From DASZKW01 sp035552775 (GTDB lineage: Bacteria; Actinomycetota; Acidimicrobiia; Acidimicrobiales; Palsa-688), in the NCBI GenBank assembly GCA_035552775.1, contig DASZKW010000027.1, positions 1 to 28,898 on the forward strand: 28,898 nt of DNA, written 5' to 3'. The translations under genes were made by a program, and so were the position numbers. The number at the start of each line of letters is the position of its first letter. The first letter of the stretch is position 1. This document shows, piece after piece, positions 1-7,755 of this stretch. The notes under the pieces are model-generated. The model did not search any database. It was not told the origin of the DNA and saw only the letters and a list, made by a program, of their open reading frames with translations.

Positions 1-133
1 GGTCCCGACCCGCGTACATCAGTCTGGCGGCCAGCCCACCAGCCGCCCGGCGCATGACCGAGCCCTCGAACGCAGCCCCCCGACAACAGCCAAAGACGGC
101 TCCCAGGAAGCCCTGGCGGGCTTCCTCACCCAT
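1..133 (-). CDS. Hypothetical protein, partial (runs off the left edge)
   Basis: Reading leftwards from an ATG at 133-131, the frame stays open for 44 codons to the window edge. The start reads MGEEARQGFLGAVFGCC and continues with Gly/Ala/Arg-rich residues and a second Met. I do not recognise the family. Support is only the open frame, G/C-ending codons and the same orientation as the small gene at 311-535. There is no convincing ribosome binding site. It could be a chance ORF in GC-rich DNA. Confidence 0.3.
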   Translation of the reverse strand, partial: MGEEARQGFLGAVFGCCRGAAFEGSVMRRAAGGLAARLMYAGRD

Positions 134-160
134 GGTGGCTACGCCCACCTGACCGGGCCC

Positions 161-232
161 TCAAGGGTCGCTGCGGGACTCCGCTCGCTGCGCTCACTCC
201 GTGTCCTCGCTCGGCCTCCGGCCGACCCTTGA
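161..232. repeat. 10-bp inverted repeat in a non-coding spacer
   Basis: TCAAGGGTCG at 161-170 is repeated inverted as CGACCCTTGA at 223-232. The 52-nt loop contains a small GGCC-stem hairpin at 212-224. It lies in the 177-bp gap between the two minus-strand genes. It could act as a weak terminator after the 311-535 gene, or be a dispersed repeat, but there is no T-tract. Nothing else is visible in the gap. Confidence 0.3.
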
Positions 233-310
233 CCGCCCTCCCTCAAATCTGACGCGCCCCAAAACCAACCCGACGAACCCGTCGCGGTCCACTTGACAAA
301 CCGTTCCACA

Positions 311-535
311 TCAGTCGTTGTCGATGAGGTAGTCGTTGCCGGTGTGATAGGCGAGCAGCTGGCCGAAACCCTCCAAGTCGTAGGTGACGAGCTCGTCACC
401 TTCCCAGGTGGCACCCAGCTCCTGCGCCATCTCCGGGTCGGATAGGCCGTCGGGCTCCGCCCCGGTCCAGCGGTAGGGAACCATCGCGTTCTCCCTGCGG
501 GCCAGGACGACCCGCTGTCCCTCGGTGGCAGTCAT
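311..535 (-). CDS. Small acidic protein of unknown function (74 aa)
   Basis: The start is set by a strong Shine-Dalgarno (AAAGGAGAG) just upstream of the ATG at 535-533. Longer readings in the same frame ignore this site. The product is strongly acidic, with Glu and Asp spread through it. It begins MTATEGQRVVLARRENAMVP and ends GNDYLIDND. It has no signal peptide, membrane segment or cysteine, so it is probably soluble and cytoplasmic. I do not recognise the family. It is divergent from murT, with 190 bp between the two starts, so the promoters probably share that gap. Confidence 0.6.
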   Translation of the reverse strand: MTATEGQRVVLARRENAMVPYRWTGAEPDGLSDPEMAQELGATWEGDELVTYDLEGFGQLLAYHTGNDYLIDND

Positions 536-725
536 GCTCTCTCCTTTACCCTGCTCTGCCGGTGCCATCAACATCAAACGCCGCGCCGCGCAGCGGGTCG
601 GTGCCAGCCCACTCCAAAGTGGTGGGACTCCGGCGCGCAAAGCGGCGACGGTAGCCTGTCGGATCGTTTCGTTTTCCCGACCGGCCTGGCTTCTCCGACA
701 CGGGGGTGCGCCAAAAGACCGTGCG
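536..725. other. Divergent intergenic region
   Basis: This 190-bp gap lies between the divergent starts of the 74-aa protein gene and murT and must hold both promoters. The only clear signal is the Shine-Dalgarno of the leftward gene next to 535. I could not identify a convincing -35/-10 pair or a riboswitch-like fold. Part of it is open in the murT frame, but that translation has no MurT-like character. Confidence 0.4.
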
Positions 726-2072
726 ATGCCGGCGCAAGGCCCGGGGTCCGAGCCGGTGATCTCCACTCGCACCCGCGCCGCCGTGTCGGTGGGCGCCGTG
801 GTCGGTGATCTGTCGCGCCGCTTGGGACGGGGCGCCGGCTCGGTCGTCGGGGGGAGGGCCACCCTGGCCATCGACCCCCAGGCCCTCGGCCGCCTCGCGG
901 CCGGCCACGCCGTGGCCCTGGTGTCTGGGACCAACGGCAAGACCACGACCACCAGCCTGCTCGCCGCCGCTCTTGCTCACCGTGGTGACGTGGTGAGCAA
1001 TATCCGGGGCGCCAACCTGCCGTCCGGACTCACCGCCGCACTGGCCGCGGGCGTACCGGGGGCACCAGCCGCCCTGGAGGTGGACGAGGCGTGGGTGGGC
1101 CGGGTGGTGGCGGCCACTAGGCCGGAGGTCGCCGTTCTGCTCAACTTGAGCCGCGACCAACTCGACCGCAACAACGAGGTACGAAGGTTGGCTGCGTCGT
1201 GGCGTGAGACCTTCGCCGGGCCCTCGTCGCCGGCGGTGATCGCCAACGCCGACGACCCCTTGGTGGTCTGGGGCGCTGGCGCGGCGCCGGACGTGACCTG
1301 GGTCGGCGCCGGCCAGCGCTGGACGGCCGACGCGTCGGGCTGCCCCAACTGCGGGAATCGCATAGTGTTCGCCGCCGCCGCCGCCGCCACCACCACCACC
1401 GCCGCCAGCGCCACCGCCGCCAGCGCCACCGCCGGCGATGCGGGCGCTGCGGGTTGGGCGTGCTCGGTGTGCTCGCTTCGCCGTCCCCGTCTCGCCGTTT
1501 GGGTGGAAGACGGGGAGATCGTGAACCGTGCCGGCCGGCGACTCCCGCTCACCTTGAGCCTGCCCGGGCGCTGCAATCAGGCCAATGCCGCCCTCGCCCT
1601 CACCGCCGCCGAGCGCCTGGGCGCCGATCCCGAGGCAGCCCTCTCTGCCATGTCGGGCGTGGAGGAGGTCGGCGGTCGCTACCGGGTGGTGACTGTCGGA
1701 TCGACCCGCGCCCGCTTGCTCTTGTCGAAAAACCCGGCGGGATGGCTCGAGGTGTTCGACCTGCTGGCGCCGGCGCCCGGGCCGGTGGTCGTCGCCATCA
1801 ACGCCCGCGTTGCCGACGGCCGGGACCCCTCGTGGCTGTGGGACGTTCCCTTCGAGCGTCTCCGTGGTCGCTTCGTCGTCGCCACTGGGGAACGGGGGCG
1901 CGACCTCGCGGTGCGGCTGCGTTACGCCGAGGTGGAGCACCACCGAGTGGACGACATGGTCTCAGCCGTTATCGCCGCCGGCCCGGGGGACGTGGACGTG
2001 GTTGCCAACTACACGTCGTTCCAGTCCCTCGCCGCCAGGCTCGGTCGCCATCGCCCAGGACGGCACCCGTGA
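726..2072 (+). CDS. murT: Lipid II isoglutaminyl synthase, Mur ligase subunit MurT
   Basis: MurT is the ATP-using subunit of MurT/GatD. The complex amidates the D-Glu of the lipid II stem peptide to D-isoglutamine on the cytoplasmic side. The 448-aa reading has the Mur ligase P-loop (SGTNGKTTT, about 67-75) and NLSRDQLDR. It has a four-Cys zinc ribbon (Cys206, 209, 246, 249) and a C-terminal DUF1727-type domain with DGRDPSWLWD. The ATG at 726 was chosen, but a GTG at 756 would place the start closer to that of typical MurT proteins. Neither has a clear ribosome site. The stop overlaps the gatD GTG (GTGA at 2069-2072), as expected for an obligate pair. The oddity is a long Ala/Thr insert inside the zinc ribbon. 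Confidence 0.93.
   Translation: MPAQGPGSEPVISTRTRAAVSVGAVVGDLSRRLGRGAGSVVGGRATLAIDPQALGRLAAGHAVALVSGTNGKTTTTSLLAAALAHRGDVVSNIRGANLPSGLTAALAAGVPGAPAALEVDEAWVGRVVAATRPEVAVLLNLSRDQLDRNNEVRRLAASWRETFAGPSSPAVIANADDPLVVWGAGAAPDVTWVGAGQRWTADASGCPNCGNRIVFAAAAAATTTTAASATAASATAGDAGAAGWACSVCSLRRPRLAVWVEDGEIVNRAGRRLPLTLSLPGRCNQANAALALTAAERLGADPEAALSAMSGVEEVGGRYRVVTVGSTRARLLLSKNPAGWLEVFDLLAPAPGPVVVAINARVADGRDPSWLWDVPFERLRGRFVVATGERGRDLAVRLRYAEVEHHRVDDMVSAVIAAGPGDVDVVANYTSFQSLAARLGRHRPGRHP
1366..1430 (+). repeat. GCC/ACC triplet run and 15-bp tandem repeat inside murT
   Basis: A run of GCC and then ACC codons leads into two perfect adjacent copies of GCCGCCAGCGCCACC (1401-1415 and 1416-1430). All units are multiples of three, so the murT frame is kept. 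The product is an Ala/Thr/Ser stretch between the two cysteine pairs of the zinc ribbon. It looks like replication-slippage expansion of a flexible loop. Confidence 0.85.
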
Positions 2073-3247
2073 CGGTTCCCGTCCGCCGGTCGGATTCTCC
2101 CCGCTCGGATGGGCGCTCGGGGTCCCGCTCAGATGCCGTCCGGGTAGTCCTCGTCTATCCCGATCTCCTGGGGACCTACGGAGACTCGGGCAATGCGTCG
2201 ATCCTGGCGGCGCGCCTGCGCTGGCGCGGATACGCCGTCGAGCAGGTGACGGTGTTGGCCGGCGGGACAGTTCCGGCCACCTGTGATGTCTACGTGGTGG
2301 GCGGGGGGGAGGATCTGCCCCAGCACCTGGCGGCCGCTGAGCTCGGCGCCCCCCGCCGTCAAGGACCGGTCAACGCCCCGGCCAGCACCGCCGCCGTTGC
2401 GGATGACGCTGCAGCCTCGGGCGGCGCTGCCGTCCAGGGTGACGCCGGCATACCGGGCACGCCGAGCCCGCTTCCGCCGCAATCAGGGTCGGCCCGACCT
2501 CTGCACCGGGCGGTGGAAGGGGGCGCCGCGGTACTGGCCGTGTGCGCCGGATTGCAAATCCTCGGGACCAGCTTCGTGGGCCCCGGCGGCGTGGAAGCCG
2601 AGGGCCTGGGGTTGCTCGACTGCCGCACGACGCGGGGCAGTGGACGGCGGGCGGTGGGGGAACTGGTGGTCGAACCCGACCCCGCGGACGGTCTCCCAGT
2701 GCTCACCGGGTACGAGAACCACGGCGGGATCACCACCGTCGGCCCCTCCGCCCGCCCCGCAGGCCGGGTGCGCTCCGGGGTAGGCAACGGCGACGGGTCG
2801 GGCACCGACGGTGCCGTAGCCGGCCGCGTCTATGGCACCTACCTGCACGGGCCGGTCCTGGCCCGCAATCCGGCGCTCGCCGACCTGCTGTTGTCATGGG
2901 TTCTCGGCCCATTGCCTCCCCTCGACCCCGGAGTCGACGCGGAGAGCGACGAGCTGCGCCGGGAGCGCCTGGCCGCGGCGCCGTCCGAGGCCTCCCGGGG
3001 CACCCCGCGGACGTCACGCCGGCGCCGGTGGACCTCGGTCGGCCGCCACCTGCCCATTCTGGGGACGCAAACCAGGACGATTTCCCGGTTTGCGTCCCCA
3101 GAAGCGATGGCGACCGACTCGCCAGTTCTCCGCCGCCCGTCCGACATTTCCTCAGAAGCCCCACCAACCCCCCCAACCCCACCAGCCTCACCAACCCCAC
3201 CAGCCTCACCAACCCCACCAGCCTCACCAACCCCAGCAACCCCGTGA
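2069..3247 (+). CDS. gatD: Lipid II isoglutaminyl synthase, glutamine amidotransferase subunit GatD, with long C-terminal tail
   Basis: GatD hydrolyses glutamine and passes ammonia to MurT. The GTG at 2069 overlaps the murT stop, and the family N-terminus (VVLVYPDLLGTYGDSGN) follows about 25 residues later. The class-I amidotransferase nucleophile is Cys159 in AVCAGLQILG. The catalytic His is His260 in YGTYLHGPVLARNP. The family is usually about 240-250 aa, but this protein is 392. It has an extra Ala/Pro-rich linker at about 92-145 and a tail of about 110 residues after SWVLG. The tail is basic, then built of PTPPAS repeats, and spans a 17-bp inverted repeat. The tail appears genuine because its stop overlaps the pncB GTG (GTGA at 3244-3247) and no earlier stop exists. 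Confidence 0.92.
   Translation: MTVPVRRSDSPRSDGRSGSRSDAVRVVLVYPDLLGTYGDSGNASILAARLRWRGYAVEQVTVLAGGTVPATCDVYVVGGGEDLPQHLAAAELGAPRRQGPVNAPASTAAVADDAAASGGAAVQGDAGIPGTPSPLPPQSGSARPLHRAVEGGAAVLAVCAGLQILGTSFVGPGGVEAEGLGLLDCRTTRGSGRRAVGELVVEPDPADGLPVLTGYENHGGITTVGPSARPAGRVRSGVGNGDGSGTDGAVAGRVYGTYLHGPVLARNPALADLLLSWVLGPLPPLDPGVDAESDELRRERLAAAPSEASRGTPRTSRRRRWTSVGRHLPILGTQTRTISRFASPEAMATDSPVLRRPSDISSEAPPTPPTPPASPTPPASPTPPASPTPATP
3057..3103. repeat. 17-bp perfect inverted repeat with 13-nt loop in the gatD tail
   Basis: The arms at 3057-3073 (TTCTGGGGACGCAAACC) and 3087-3103 are perfect complements around a 13-nt loop. It lies within the open frame of the gatD tail (residues about 330-345). As RNA it would form a very stable hairpin just ahead of pncB. 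It has no T-tract. It may be a REP/MITE-like insertion that kept the frame, or an attenuating or processing hairpin between gatD and pncB. Confidence 0.85.
3175..3243 (+). repeat. 18-bp tandem repeat encoding PTPPAS
   Basis: There are three perfect copies of AACCCCACCAGCCTCACC (3175-3192, 3193-3210, 3211-3228), then a degenerate partial copy up to the gatD stop/pncB start. In the gatD frame each unit encodes six residues rich in Pro, Ala, Ser and Thr, giving a disordered end. Confidence 0.9.
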
Positions 3248-4620
3248 ACAACCAAGAAGGTCCGCCCACCCCGCCGGCCGCCGGCTCCCCCGGCGCCACC
3301 ACCCCATCCGGTCCCTCCACCGCGCTACTGACCGATCAGTACGAGCTCACCATGCTCGACGCCGCCCTGCGATCGGGGATGGCGGACCATCCCGCCGTGT
3401 TCGAGGTCTTCACCAGGCGCCTTCCCGCCGGCCGGCTGTACGGGGTGGTCGCCGGCGTCGGGCGCCTGCTCGACGCTTTCAGCCGCTTCGAGTTCGGCGA
3501 CGAGGAGCTCGAATGGTTGGAGCGGCAAGCCATCGTCGGACCTGTCGCCCTGGACTGGCTGCGCGACCAGCGCTTCTCCGGCCACGTCGACGCATACCGC
3601 GAGGGCGAGCTGTACACGGCCAACTCCCCGGTGGTTACCGTAGAGGCCACCTTCGGCGAGGCGGTGCTGCTCGAGACGCTCGTGCTGTCGATCCTCAACC
3701 ACGACTCGGCGGTCGCCGCCGCCGCCGCCTTGATCGTTAGCGCCGCGGGGCAGCGACCGGTGATCGAGATGGGCAGCCGGCGCACCGATCCCGGCGCCGC
3801 GGTGGCAGCGGCCCGGGCGGCTTACCTGGCCGGGTTCGCGTCCACGTCGAACCTGGAGGCGGGACGGCGCTACGGCATCCCCACCGCGGGCACCGCGGCC
3901 CATGCATTCACCCTTGCTTACGGCAACGAACGCAAAGCTTTCGCCGCCCAGGTCGCCTCCCTCGGGGCGGAGACCACCCTGCTCGTGGACACCTATGACA
4001 CCGAGGAGGGCATACGCGACGCGGTGGCCGTTGCCGGCCCCGGGCTCGGCGCCGTGCGCATCGACTCCGGCGACCTGGTGAGCGAGGCGTGGCGGGCCCG
4101 GCGCCTGCTCGACGAGCTCGGCGCCACCGGGACTCGGGTCGTAGTTACCGGCGACCTCGACCACCACACCCTGCGGGAGCTGGCCGACGCCCCCGCGGAT
4201 TCCTACGGGGTGGGGACCAACGTGGTCACCGGACTCGGATCGCCGACCGCCGGCTTCGTCTACAAGTTGGTGGCGGTGGGCGACACCCCCGGCGGGGAAC
4301 TGCGACCGGTGGCCAAGCGGTCGCCCGGTAAGTCCACGGTCGGTGGGCGCAAATGGGCGTGGCGGGTGCACGAGCCCCGCCCACCCGACGGCTTCGACGG
4401 GCCATCCCCCCGCTACGACCGCCCGGTGTGGGCCGACCTGATCGCCGGTGATCCCGAGCCGCCCTCCCACGCCGAGCGGGCGCTGCAGCAACGGGTGGTA
4501 GACCAGGGGCGCATAGTCGGGCGGGTCGACCTGGCCGAGGCGCGCCGGTTCCACCACACCGTCCATGCCGAGTTGCCGGCGGGCGAGCCCCTCATCTCCT
4601 ACCGCCGCCCCCTCCGCTGA
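3244..4620 (+). CDS. pncB: Nicotinate phosphoribosyltransferase
   Basis: This enzyme converts nicotinate and PRPP, with ATP hydrolysis, to nicotinate mononucleotide, the entry step of the Preiss-Handler NAD salvage pathway. The 458-aa protein has the family start TDQYELTMLDAAL and EMGSRRTDPGAA. It has AGFASTSNLEAGRRYGIP followed by GTAAHAF, which holds the phosphorylatable His. It also has VRIDSGDL, a phosphate-binding region ending YGVGTNVVTG, and FVYKLV. Length is normal for the family. The start is the GTG at 3244, whose last bases form the gatD stop, so translation is probably coupled. The first 25 residues are a Pro/Gly-rich leader. Its place behind murT-gatD is unusual. Confidence 0.93.
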   Translation: MNNQEGPPTPPAAGSPGATTPSGPSTALLTDQYELTMLDAALRSGMADHPAVFEVFTRRLPAGRLYGVVAGVGRLLDAFSRFEFGDEELEWLERQAIVGPVALDWLRDQRFSGHVDAYREGELYTANSPVVTVEATFGEAVLLETLVLSILNHDSAVAAAAALIVSAAGQRPVIEMGSRRTDPGAAVAAARAAYLAGFASTSNLEAGRRYGIPTAGTAAHAFTLAYGNERKAFAAQVASLGAETTLLVDTYDTEEGIRDAVAVAGPGLGAVRIDSGDLVSEAWRARRLLDELGATGTRVVVTGDLDHHTLRELADAPADSYGVGTNVVTGLGSPTAGFVYKLVAVGDTPGGELRPVAKRSPGKSTVGGRKWAWRVHEPRPPDGFDGPSPRYDRPVWADLIAGDPEPPSHAERALQQRVVDQGRIVGRVDLAEARRFHHTVHAELPAGEPLISYRRPLR

Positions 4621-4647
4621 ACCGCCGCCGCCCCCTCCGCTGAACCG
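4602..4647 (+). repeat. 23-bp perfect tandem duplication over the pncB stop codon
   Basis: Positions 4602-4624 and 4625-4647 are identical and adjacent. The unit includes the last pncB codons and its TGA, so the second copy is an untranslated duplicate of the gene end. The rest of the gap up to 4740 is C-rich, with no obvious terminator. Confidence 0.9.
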
Positions 4648-4740
4648 ACGCCGGCCCGCCCGCCCAACCGCCGCCGCCCCGCCCTGCCCCCCCGGGGAGC
4701 CGAGCACAACCACGGCGGCTCAGGCCGTACGCTGGGCCAC

Positions 4741-5982
4741 ATGAGCGCCTCGCCTATGCGCCGCCGTTTGCGCTTCATCGCCCCGGTGGCCGTTGCCGCA
4801 GCCATCGGCCTCGGGGCATGGATCCCCACCCTGCCGGCGGCCGCTTCGCCCAACCTGCCCTCCCTGTCGGTCAACCAGCTCATCGCCATGGCGGAGCAGC
4901 CATCGGTGTCGGGTTTCACGGGCAGCGTGGACTGGACGGCGAACCTGGGGTTGCCGAGCCTGTCCAGTCTGACGGGAGGGGCGGGGGAGTCCAGCGGGTT
5001 CACGTGGACCGACCTACTGTCGGGATCGCACCAGATCAAGGTGTGGGACAGCGGCGCCGGCGGCCAGCGGCTGGCCCTGATCGGGTCCGCCAGCGAAACC
5101 GACCTCTACTCCAGCGGGGGACAGAGCTGGTTGTACGACAGCGCCAGCAATACTGCGACCCATCTGCTGCCAGCAGCGGGGAAAGGAGAACCCGCCGGTT
5201 CCGCACCGAGCGCCTCGGGTACCACCGCCGCCTCTGACCAGGCGGGCAGCCATGTGGCCCTCACCCCTCAACAAGTCAGCGCCGAGATCCTGCGCCAGGT
5301 CGACAGCGTTACCGCCATCTCGGTCAGCCGTCCCCTCTACGTTGCCGGCCAGGCCGCTTACGTCGTGACCCTCGAGCCCAAGGCGGCGGCCCCGGGTGCC
5401 TCGGTGTCCACCGTCGGCAATATCGCCATCGCCATCGACGCGGCCAATGGTTCGCCCCTGCGGGTCAGCGTCACCCCGAGGGGCTCTCATGCCCCGGCGT
5501 TGTCGGTCGGGTTCAGCACCGTCCGTTTCGAGGCGGCCGGCCACCAGCTCCCGGCGTCGGAGTTCCGCTTCTCGCCACCCCCCGGCGCCACCGTCAAGAC
5601 CCAGTCCGTGGGCGGGGGCTTGCACGCCGGTTCCGCGCAGTCCAGCGGGTTGGCCAGCCCGACGATCGTCGGCTCGGGGTGGGGTACCGTGGCGATCCTC
5701 CACGGCGCCGGGAACGCTTTGACCGCGTCCGCCCCGACCGGGCCCGTCGTCAAACGCCAGGGCAGTCACAGACTTGTCGGCCGTCTCCGCGGCTCCGCGC
5801 ACGCCTCGGCGAGCGCCGGCCAGGAGCTCGCTGCTGTCACCACTGCCGTTCCCGGTCCGTCCGGCACCAGCCGGCTTCTGTCCACCAGCATGATCAACGT
5901 CCTCATACTTCCCAACGGTGACGTCGCCGCCGGGTTCGTGACCCCCCCGGCGCTCGAGGCTGCGGCGTCCGGCGCAGGCTGA
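4741..5982 (+). CDS. Exported LolA/RseB-like (DUF2092-type) protein
   Basis: The 413-aa product starts with a basic stretch and a hydrophobic signal segment (about 12-37, ending LPAAASP), so it is probably secreted or envelope-attached. The mature part follows the actinobacterial LolA/RseB-like pattern: SGFTGSVDWTANLGLPSL, DLLSGSHQIKVW, a segment ending SWLYDSASNTATHLLP, then VAGQAAYVVTLEPK and IAIDAANGSPLRVSV. Such folds bind lipid or acyl chains in a half-barrel. About 120 C-terminal residues after the PPPGATV motif are low complexity. An ABC ATPase and permease follow 19 bp later, suggesting one operon and an accessory role in export. There is no Shine-Dalgarno. TACGCT at 4728-4733 could be a -10 for a leaderless transcript. 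Confidence 0.75.
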   Translation: MSASPMRRRLRFIAPVAVAAAIGLGAWIPTLPAAASPNLPSLSVNQLIAMAEQPSVSGFTGSVDWTANLGLPSLSSLTGGAGESSGFTWTDLLSGSHQIKVWDSGAGGQRLALIGSASETDLYSSGGQSWLYDSASNTATHLLPAAGKGEPAGSAPSASGTTAASDQAGSHVALTPQQVSAEILRQVDSVTAISVSRPLYVAGQAAYVVTLEPKAAAPGASVSTVGNIAIAIDAANGSPLRVSVTPRGSHAPALSVGFSTVRFEAAGHQLPASEFRFSPPPGATVKTQSVGGGLHAGSAQSSGLASPTIVGSGWGTVAILHGAGNALTASAPTGPVVKRQGSHRLVGRLRGSAHASASAGQELAAVTTAVPGPSGTSRLLSTSMINVLILPNGDVAAGFVTPPALEAAASGAG

Positions 5983-6001
5983 GCTGCGGCACCGTCAGTA
6001 C

Positions 6002-6943
6002 GTGGCAGTCGGGGCCGAACTGGCCATCGAGACAGAGGGTCTGACCAAGACCTTCGGCTCCGTGGCCGCTGTCGACGGCATCGACCTCGCCGTGCCCACC
6101 GGGAGCGTGTTCGGCTTCCTCGGGCCCAACGGGTCGGGTAAGACGACCACGATCCGCATCCTGCTGGGCCTCATCAGCCCCACTGCTGGGTCGTGGCGCC
6201 TACTCGGCGAGGCCATGCCGACCGCCGACCTGCGCACCCTCCTGCGGGTCGGGGCCCTGATCGAGGGGCCGGCGTTCTACCCCTGGCTGTCGGGGCGCGA
6301 CAACCTGGCCCGGCTCGACTCGGCCGGCCCCGACGGCCAGGCCCGCACCCGGGGCGCGCGCATTGGCGAAGCCCTGAGCAGGGTCGGTCTCAGTGCCGCC
6401 GCGGGCAAGAAGTACAGGGCATACTCGCTCGGCATGCGCCAGCGCCTGGGCCTGGCCGCCGCCCTCCTGCGCCCCCGCGACCTGCTCGTGCTCGACGAGC
6501 CGACCAACGGCATGGACCCCCAAGGCACCCGCGAGATCCGCCACCTGGTCCGCGAGGTGGCCGGTGACGGGGCCACGGTTTTCCTCTCCAGCCATCTCCT
6601 CTCCGAGGTGGAGCAGGTCTGCACGCACGCCGCGGTCATGTCCGACGGCAAGCTCCTGGCCCAGGCCACCCTGGCGGAACTGCGCGCCGGCGGGACACCG
6701 TCGCTACGGGTCGAAGTCGACGACGCCTCCCGCGCCGCGCAACTCCTCGAGGGCCTGGGACTTGGCGACGTCCGCGTCGTCGGCTCTGAGGTCACCGCCA
6801 AGCTCGCCTCCCTCACCCCCGAGGCGTGCAACCGCGAGCTGGTGCTGGCCGGGGTGGGGGTGCGGGCGCTGAACATGGAGCGTCCCAGCCTCGAGGACCT
6901 GTTCGTCGCCCTCACCGGCGAGGGCTTTGATGTTGCTCGCTGA
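6002..6943 (+). CDS. ABC transporter ATP-binding protein
   Basis: This is a cytoplasmic ATPase of a DrrA/CcmA-like exporter (313 aa). It has Walker A GPNGSGKTT (41-49), the signature YSLGMRQR (141-148), Walker B LLVLDEP (161-167), D-loop GMDP and the switch His in FLSSH (His198). About 90 C-terminal residues form the regulatory tail common in this subfamily, ending LEDLFVALTGEG. The GTG at 6002 was chosen because the next codons match the usual start of the family. Its stop lies inside the next gene, giving a 14-bp overlap. The substrate is unknown. The upstream LolA-like gene hints at a lipid or envelope substrate. Confidence 0.93.
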   Translation: MAVGAELAIETEGLTKTFGSVAAVDGIDLAVPTGSVFGFLGPNGSGKTTTIRILLGLISPTAGSWRLLGEAMPTADLRTLLRVGALIEGPAFYPWLSGRDNLARLDSAGPDGQARTRGARIGEALSRVGLSAAAGKKYRAYSLGMRQRLGLAAALLRPRDLLVLDEPTNGMDPQGTREIRHLVREVAGDGATVFLSSHLLSEVEQVCTHAAVMSDGKLLAQATLAELRAGGTPSLRVEVDDASRAAQLLEGLGLGDVRVVGSEVTAKLASLTPEACNRELVLAGVGVRALNMERPSLEDLFVALTGEGFDVAR

Positions 6944-7730
6944 GCTGCATTTCCTGTTCCGGAGGATCCGGATACGCGTGATGCTGGCCGTGTTGTTCCT
7001 GATCCCGTTCCTGCTCACCGTGGCCGTGCGCCTCTCGGGGGGACCCGCGAGCGGCAACGGTCCCACCTTCCTCGACCGGGTGTCGCACAACGGGGTGTTC
7101 GCGGCGCTGGCCGGTCTCACCGTCACCCTGCCGTTCTTCCTGCCCCTCACCGTGTCGGTGGTGGCCGGTGACACCGTCGCCGGGGAGGCGAGCTTGGGCA
7201 CGCTGCGCTACCTGCTCACCCGGCCGGCGGGGCGGCTGCGCCTGTTGAGCGTGAAAGCCGTGACCCTGCTCGTCTACTCCGTGCTCGCCGGGGTGGTGGT
7301 GGCAGCCGGCGGTCTCATAGGAGGGGCGATTTTCTTTCCCCTCGGCCGTGTCGTCACGCTTTCGGGCACCACCATCTCACTCGGAGACGGGATCTGGCGA
7401 ACCTTCCTGGCCGCCGTCATAGTGGGTGCGTCGCTACTCGGGTTGGCGGCCATAGGGCTGTTCGTGTCCACCCTCACCGATGTGCCCGTGGGCGCCATGG
7501 CAGGCACGGTCGGCATCGCCGTGCTCTCCGCCGTGCTCGACGCCGTGCCCGAGGTGGGTGCCATCCACCCGTGGCTTCTCACCCACGACTGGCAGTCGTT
7601 CCCGGATCTGCTCCGTGTTCCGATCGTGTGGACGGCCATCGACAAGGACCTGCTGCTCCAGCTCGGGTACGTGGCCGTGTTCGCCACCGCGGCGTGGGCC
7701 CGGTTCACCACCAAGGACGTGCTGGCGTGA
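6930..7730 (+). CDS. ABC transporter permease (ABC-2 type)
   Basis: The 266-aa membrane protein has about six hydrophobic segments. The first is near the N-terminus (MLAVLFLIPFLLTVAV). The next pair flanks the ABC-2-type segment VVAGDTVAGEASLGTLRYLL, followed by RPAGRLRLLSVK. It is the partner of the preceding ATPase, with which it overlaps. A TTG at 6927 directly precedes the ATG at 6930, and the ATG is preferred. It ends 25 bp from the converging glucokinase gene. Confidence 0.9.
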   Translation: MLLAELHFLFRRIRIRVMLAVLFLIPFLLTVAVRLSGGPASGNGPTFLDRVSHNGVFAALAGLTVTLPFFLPLTVSVVAGDTVAGEASLGTLRYLLTRPAGRLRLLSVKAVTLLVYSVLAGVVVAAGGLIGGAIFFPLGRVVTLSGTTISLGDGIWRTFLAAVIVGASLLGLAAIGLFVSTLTDVPVGAMAGTVGIAVLSAVLDAVPEVGAIHPWLLTHDWQSFPDLLRVPIVWTAIDKDLLLQLGYVAVFATAAWARFTTKDVLA

Positions 7731-7755
7731 TTCCGCCCGGGGACGCCCGGTGTGG

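Noticed and set aside
546..1943. Long minus-strand open frame opposite murT
   Set aside because: It is a shadow of GC-rich coding sequence. It has long Gly runs and no recognisable motif, and murT on the plus strand is certain.
2542..3243. Upstream extension of the pncB frame through gatD
   Set aside because: It overlaps the conserved gatD frame and reads Arg/Pro-rich. The GTG at 3244 in the GTGA overlap explains the real start.
3175..3243. Repeat cluster considered as a CRISPR array
   Set aside because: The 18-bp units are directly adjacent without spacers and encode a regular PTPPAS repeat in frame with gatD.
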